Below, in pieces: positions 61,946 to 64,000 of a stretch of DNA of 64,000 nucleotides. Under the pieces are notes generated by a model. It ran no database searches. It had not been told where the DNA came from and saw only the letters and a list, made by a program, of their open reading frames with translations. The DNA lies in contig CAVPQI010000003.1 in assembly GCA_963707515.1 (NCBI GenBank), forward strand, positions 186,001 through 250,000. Reading direction: 5' to 3'. The stretch comes from Sva-07 sp963707515 (lineage in GTDB: Bacteria > Actinomycetota > Acidimicrobiia > Acidimicrobiales > Ilumatobacteraceae). Both the position numbers and the translations under genes were made by a program. Positions within the stretch are counted from its first letter, which is position 1; each line of letters opens with the position of its first letter.

Positions 61946-62767
61946 TCACTTCTTGTTGACCCGCTTGTAGCGGTTGACCGACAGCGGGGCGAACACGGCG
62001 ATGATGATCACGACCCAGATCAAGGTGTAGACGACCGGGTTCTGCAGCGGCCACGCCGTCGGCTCGGGCGCACCCGCCGGGATGTTGCCGAACAGCTCGC
62101 GCGCCGCCTGGGTGACGGTCGACACCGGGTTCCACTCGGCGACGGTCTTCAACGGCCCGGGGAGCTCCTCGGCGGGGACGAACGTGTTGGCGACGAACGT
62201 CAGCGGGAAGATCACCATGAACGAGGCGTTGTTGATCACCTCGACGCTCGGCACGAGCAGGGCGATCCACGCCATGATCCACGAGATGGCGTAGGCGAAC
62301 ACGAGCAACAGCACGAACCCGGCGACCGCGTCGAGCAGCGACGACCTGATCCGCCAACCGATCAACAGCCCGGTCAGGGCCATGATGATCAGTGACATCA
62401 GGTTGTAGACGACGTCGCTGAGCGTGCGTCCGGCGAGGACCGCCGAGCGCGACATCGGCAGCGAGCGGAAGCGGTCGATGATCCCCTTCTGCATGTCCTC
62501 GGCGATGCCCGTACCGGTGAACGTCGAGCCGAAGACCACCGTCTGGGCGAAGATCCCGGCGATCAGGAACTCGCGGTAGGCGTTGCCGTCGCCCGTTGCG
62601 CCGGCACCGACACTGATCGCGTTGCCGAAGACGTAGCCGAACAGCAGCACGAACATGATCGGCGAGAGGAGCACGAACACCATCACCTCGGGCACGCGCA
62701 CGATCTTGATGAGGTTGCGGCGAGCGATCACCGCGGTGTCGGCGGCAACCTGGGTGATGGCGGTCAT
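61946..62767 (-). CDS. ABC-2 type exporter permease (DrrB family)
   Basis: Inner-membrane protein of 273 residues with six predicted spans. Family segments are PEVMVFVLLSPIMFVLLFGYVFG, AEDMQKGIIDRFRSLPMSRSAVLAGR and the WNPVSTVTQAARELFGN motif near the last span. The start overlaps the ATPase stop (ATGA), so the two proteins form one exporter. Confidence 0.92.
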   Translation of the reverse strand: MTAITQVAADTAVIARRNLIKIVRVPEVMVFVLLSPIMFVLLFGYVFGNAISVGAGATGDGNAYREFLIAGIFAQTVVFGSTFTGTGIAEDMQKGIIDRFRSLPMSRSAVLAGRTLSDVVYNLMSLIIMALTGLLIGWRIRSSLLDAVAGFVLLLVFAYAISWIMAWIALLVPSVEVINNASFMVIFPLTFVANTFVPAEELPGPLKTVAEWNPVSTVTQAARELFGNIPAGAPEPTAWPLQNPVVYTLIWVVIIIAVFAPLSVNRYKRVNKK

Positions 62768-63798
62768 CGTCCGGCCTCCGATTCGTTGGGGGATTCGTCT
62801 GCGCCGGGTCGTCGCGGTGCGGCGCCGTCGCCACTCCCATTGTCATTGCCCCCCAGCTCCTCGGCGCGGCGGCCGGTGAGCGTGAGGAACACGTCGTCGA
62901 GGGTCGGACGGCGGAGTCCGACGTCGCCGACGGCGACCTGGGCGTCGTCGAGCTCGCGCAGGGCGTTCATCAACGTCGCCGCACCGCCGGTGATCGGGGC
63001 GAGCAGTTCACGGTTGTCGACGTCGACGTCGACCTCGCCGACCGCCAGCCGGGCCACGATCTGGCGAGCCATGTCGAGATGTTCGCTGTGGGCCACGGTC
63101 ACGGCGAGACGCTCGCCGCCGACCTGCGACTTCAACTGCTCCGACGTGCCGTGGGCGATCGCCTGGCCGTGGTCGATGACGACGATGTCGTCGGCGAGTT
63201 GATCTGCCTCTTCGAGGTACTGCGTGGTCAACAGCAGCGTCGAGCCCTTGGCGACGAGCTCGCGGATGATGCCCCACAGCTCGATCCGGCTGCGCGGGTC
63301 GAGGCCGGTCGTCGGCTCGTCGAGGAACAGCACCGGCGGTTCGGCGACCAACGCCCCGGCCAGGTCGAGCCGCCGGCGCATGCCACCGGAGTACGTCTTC
63401 ACCGGTCGGTCGGCGGCGTCGGCGAGGTCGAAGCGCTCGAGCAGTTGTCGTGCCCGGTCGCGGGAGGGCTGCTTGCCGAGCCGGTAGAGCCTGCCGATCA
63501 TGTCGAGGTTCTCGTAGCCGGTGAGCACCTCGTCGACGGCGGCGTACTGGCCGGACAGGCCGATGCGCCGGCGCACCTCGTTCGGCTGTGTCCGCAGATC
63601 GGCACCGGCGATCGTCGCGTTGCCGGCGTCGGGCTCGAGCAGAGTGGTCAGGATGGACACGGCGGTGGTCTTGCCGGCACCGTTGGGTCCGAGGAGCCCG
63701 AGAACGGTTCCCTCCTCCACCGACAGGTCGAGTCCGGCGAGTGCCGTGACTGCGCCGTAGCGCTTCACCAAGCCGGTGGCGCGGATCGCGTCGCTCAT
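62764..63798 (-). CDS. ABC exporter ATP-binding protein (DrrA family)
   Basis: ATPase of 344 residues. Walker A GPNGAGKTT, QPNEVRRRIGLSGQYAAVDEVLTG, signature YSGGMRRRLDLAGALV, Walker B VLFLDEPTTGLDPRSR and the DrrA C-terminal domain with RRPTLDDVFLTLTGR. The family exports hydrophobic compounds, such as daunorubicin or lipids. The ATG at 63798 precedes SDAIRATGLVKRYG. The last 30 residues are low-complexity. Confidence 0.93.
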   Translation of the reverse strand: MSDAIRATGLVKRYGAVTALAGLDLSVEEGTVLGLLGPNGAGKTTAVSILTTLLEPDAGNATIAGADLRTQPNEVRRRIGLSGQYAAVDEVLTGYENLDMIGRLYRLGKQPSRDRARQLLERFDLADAADRPVKTYSGGMRRRLDLAGALVAEPPVLFLDEPTTGLDPRSRIELWGIIRELVAKGSTLLLTTQYLEEADQLADDIVVIDHGQAIAHGTSEQLKSQVGGERLAVTVAHSEHLDMARQIVARLAVGEVDVDVDNRELLAPITGGAATLMNALRELDDAQVAVGDVGLRRPTLDDVFLTLTGRRAEELGGNDNGSGDGAAPRRPGADESPNESEAGR

Positions 63799-63902
63799 AT
63801 GGGGAGCGAATCTAACCACGGCCGCTCGCGCCGGAACGATGCGTATCCTGCGGGTGTCCGTAGCTCGCGCCGAGGGTACGGCGCCGACTCAGGGGGTTCG
63901 GG

Positions 63903-64000
63903 ATGACCGACACGAAGATGTCCGAGACAGAGCGCGAGGAGTTTCTCGCCGGCCTGCACGTGGGGGTGCTCGGGGTCGAACGTGCCGACGGCGCGCCGCT
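63903..64000 (+). CDS. N-terminus of a pyridoxamine 5'-phosphate oxidase-like protein (truncated by window edge)
   Basis: The ATG at 63903 gives TKMSETEREEFLAGLHVGVL, a pattern common at the start of FMN- or F420-dependent split-barrel proteins. Only 32 residues are available, so the family is a guess. It is divergent from the DrrA-type gene. Confidence 0.5.
   Translation, partial: MTDTKMSETEREEFLAGLHVGVLGVERADGAP

Overview
The window looks like a chromosomal segment of a high-G+C actinobacterium, most plausibly an Acidimicrobiia/Ilumatobacter-like organism. This is an inference from base composition, the abundance of GTG starts, the very G+C-rich third positions, lipoprotein boxes followed by Gly/Ser/Asp-rich linkers, and the mix of acyl-CoA enzymes, TetR regulators and a proton-pumping pyrophosphatase. 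I see no rRNA, tRNA, CRISPR array, integrase, transposase or phage genes.

Layout. 0-12 kb: a DrrA/CcmA-type ABC exporter (5' truncated permease), a ParB-like protein, two histidine-phosphatase-fold proteins, a two-RCK potassium channel, the K+-independent H+-pyrophosphatase hppA, a TesB thioesterase, a RibD-like reductase, an acyl-CoA synthetase, a PaaI thioesterase and a DedA protein. 12.4-20.4 kb: a coherent regulon made of an MmgE/PrpD-fold enzyme, an oligopeptide-type lipoprotein, a TetR regulator and the transporter genes oppB-C-D-F. It is flanked by four copies of a 21-bp palindrome that I propose as the TetR operator. 20.5-30 kb: a DUF559 protein, an iron-siderophore lipoprotein with an iron-box-like site, acyl-CoA dehydrogenase, a molybdopterin oxidoreductase with its flavin reductase, a coupled run of two enoyl-CoA hydratases plus a VOC protein and a GNAT, and a carboxylesterase. 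30-45 kb: a polytopic membrane protein, the coupled furA-katG peroxide defence pair, an amidohydrolase, GNAT/ChbG, an ArsR/SRPBCC pair, a mutase and its divergent MarR. 45-64 kb: an acyl-CoA dehydrogenase with a small ferredoxin and divergent TetR, methionine aminopeptidase, dienelactone hydrolase, a CNNM-type membrane protein, a class III aminotransferase translationally coupled to a predicted diadenylate-cyclase-fold protein, a phytanoyl-CoA-dioxygenase-like enzyme, a WYL regulator, a serine hydrolase, a mercuric-reductase-like flavoprotein, folP, a bacterioferritin-like protein and a DrrAB-type exporter.

The most unusual content is non-coding. (1) A dispersed 49-bp palindrome occurs five to six times; three copies sit just 3' of stop codons, and one has been absorbed into the C-terminus of an enoyl-CoA hydratase. 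(2) Two tandem arrays of hairpins with a period of about 62 bp (four and five units) share GCGATGAG/CTCATCGC ends, and single relatives occur near 56.9 kb. (3) Many short tandem repeats lie at gene ends and generate low-complexity tails. (4) Five genes between 39 and 56 kb carry single-base frame disruptions (six in all), which points either to local decay or to assembly error.
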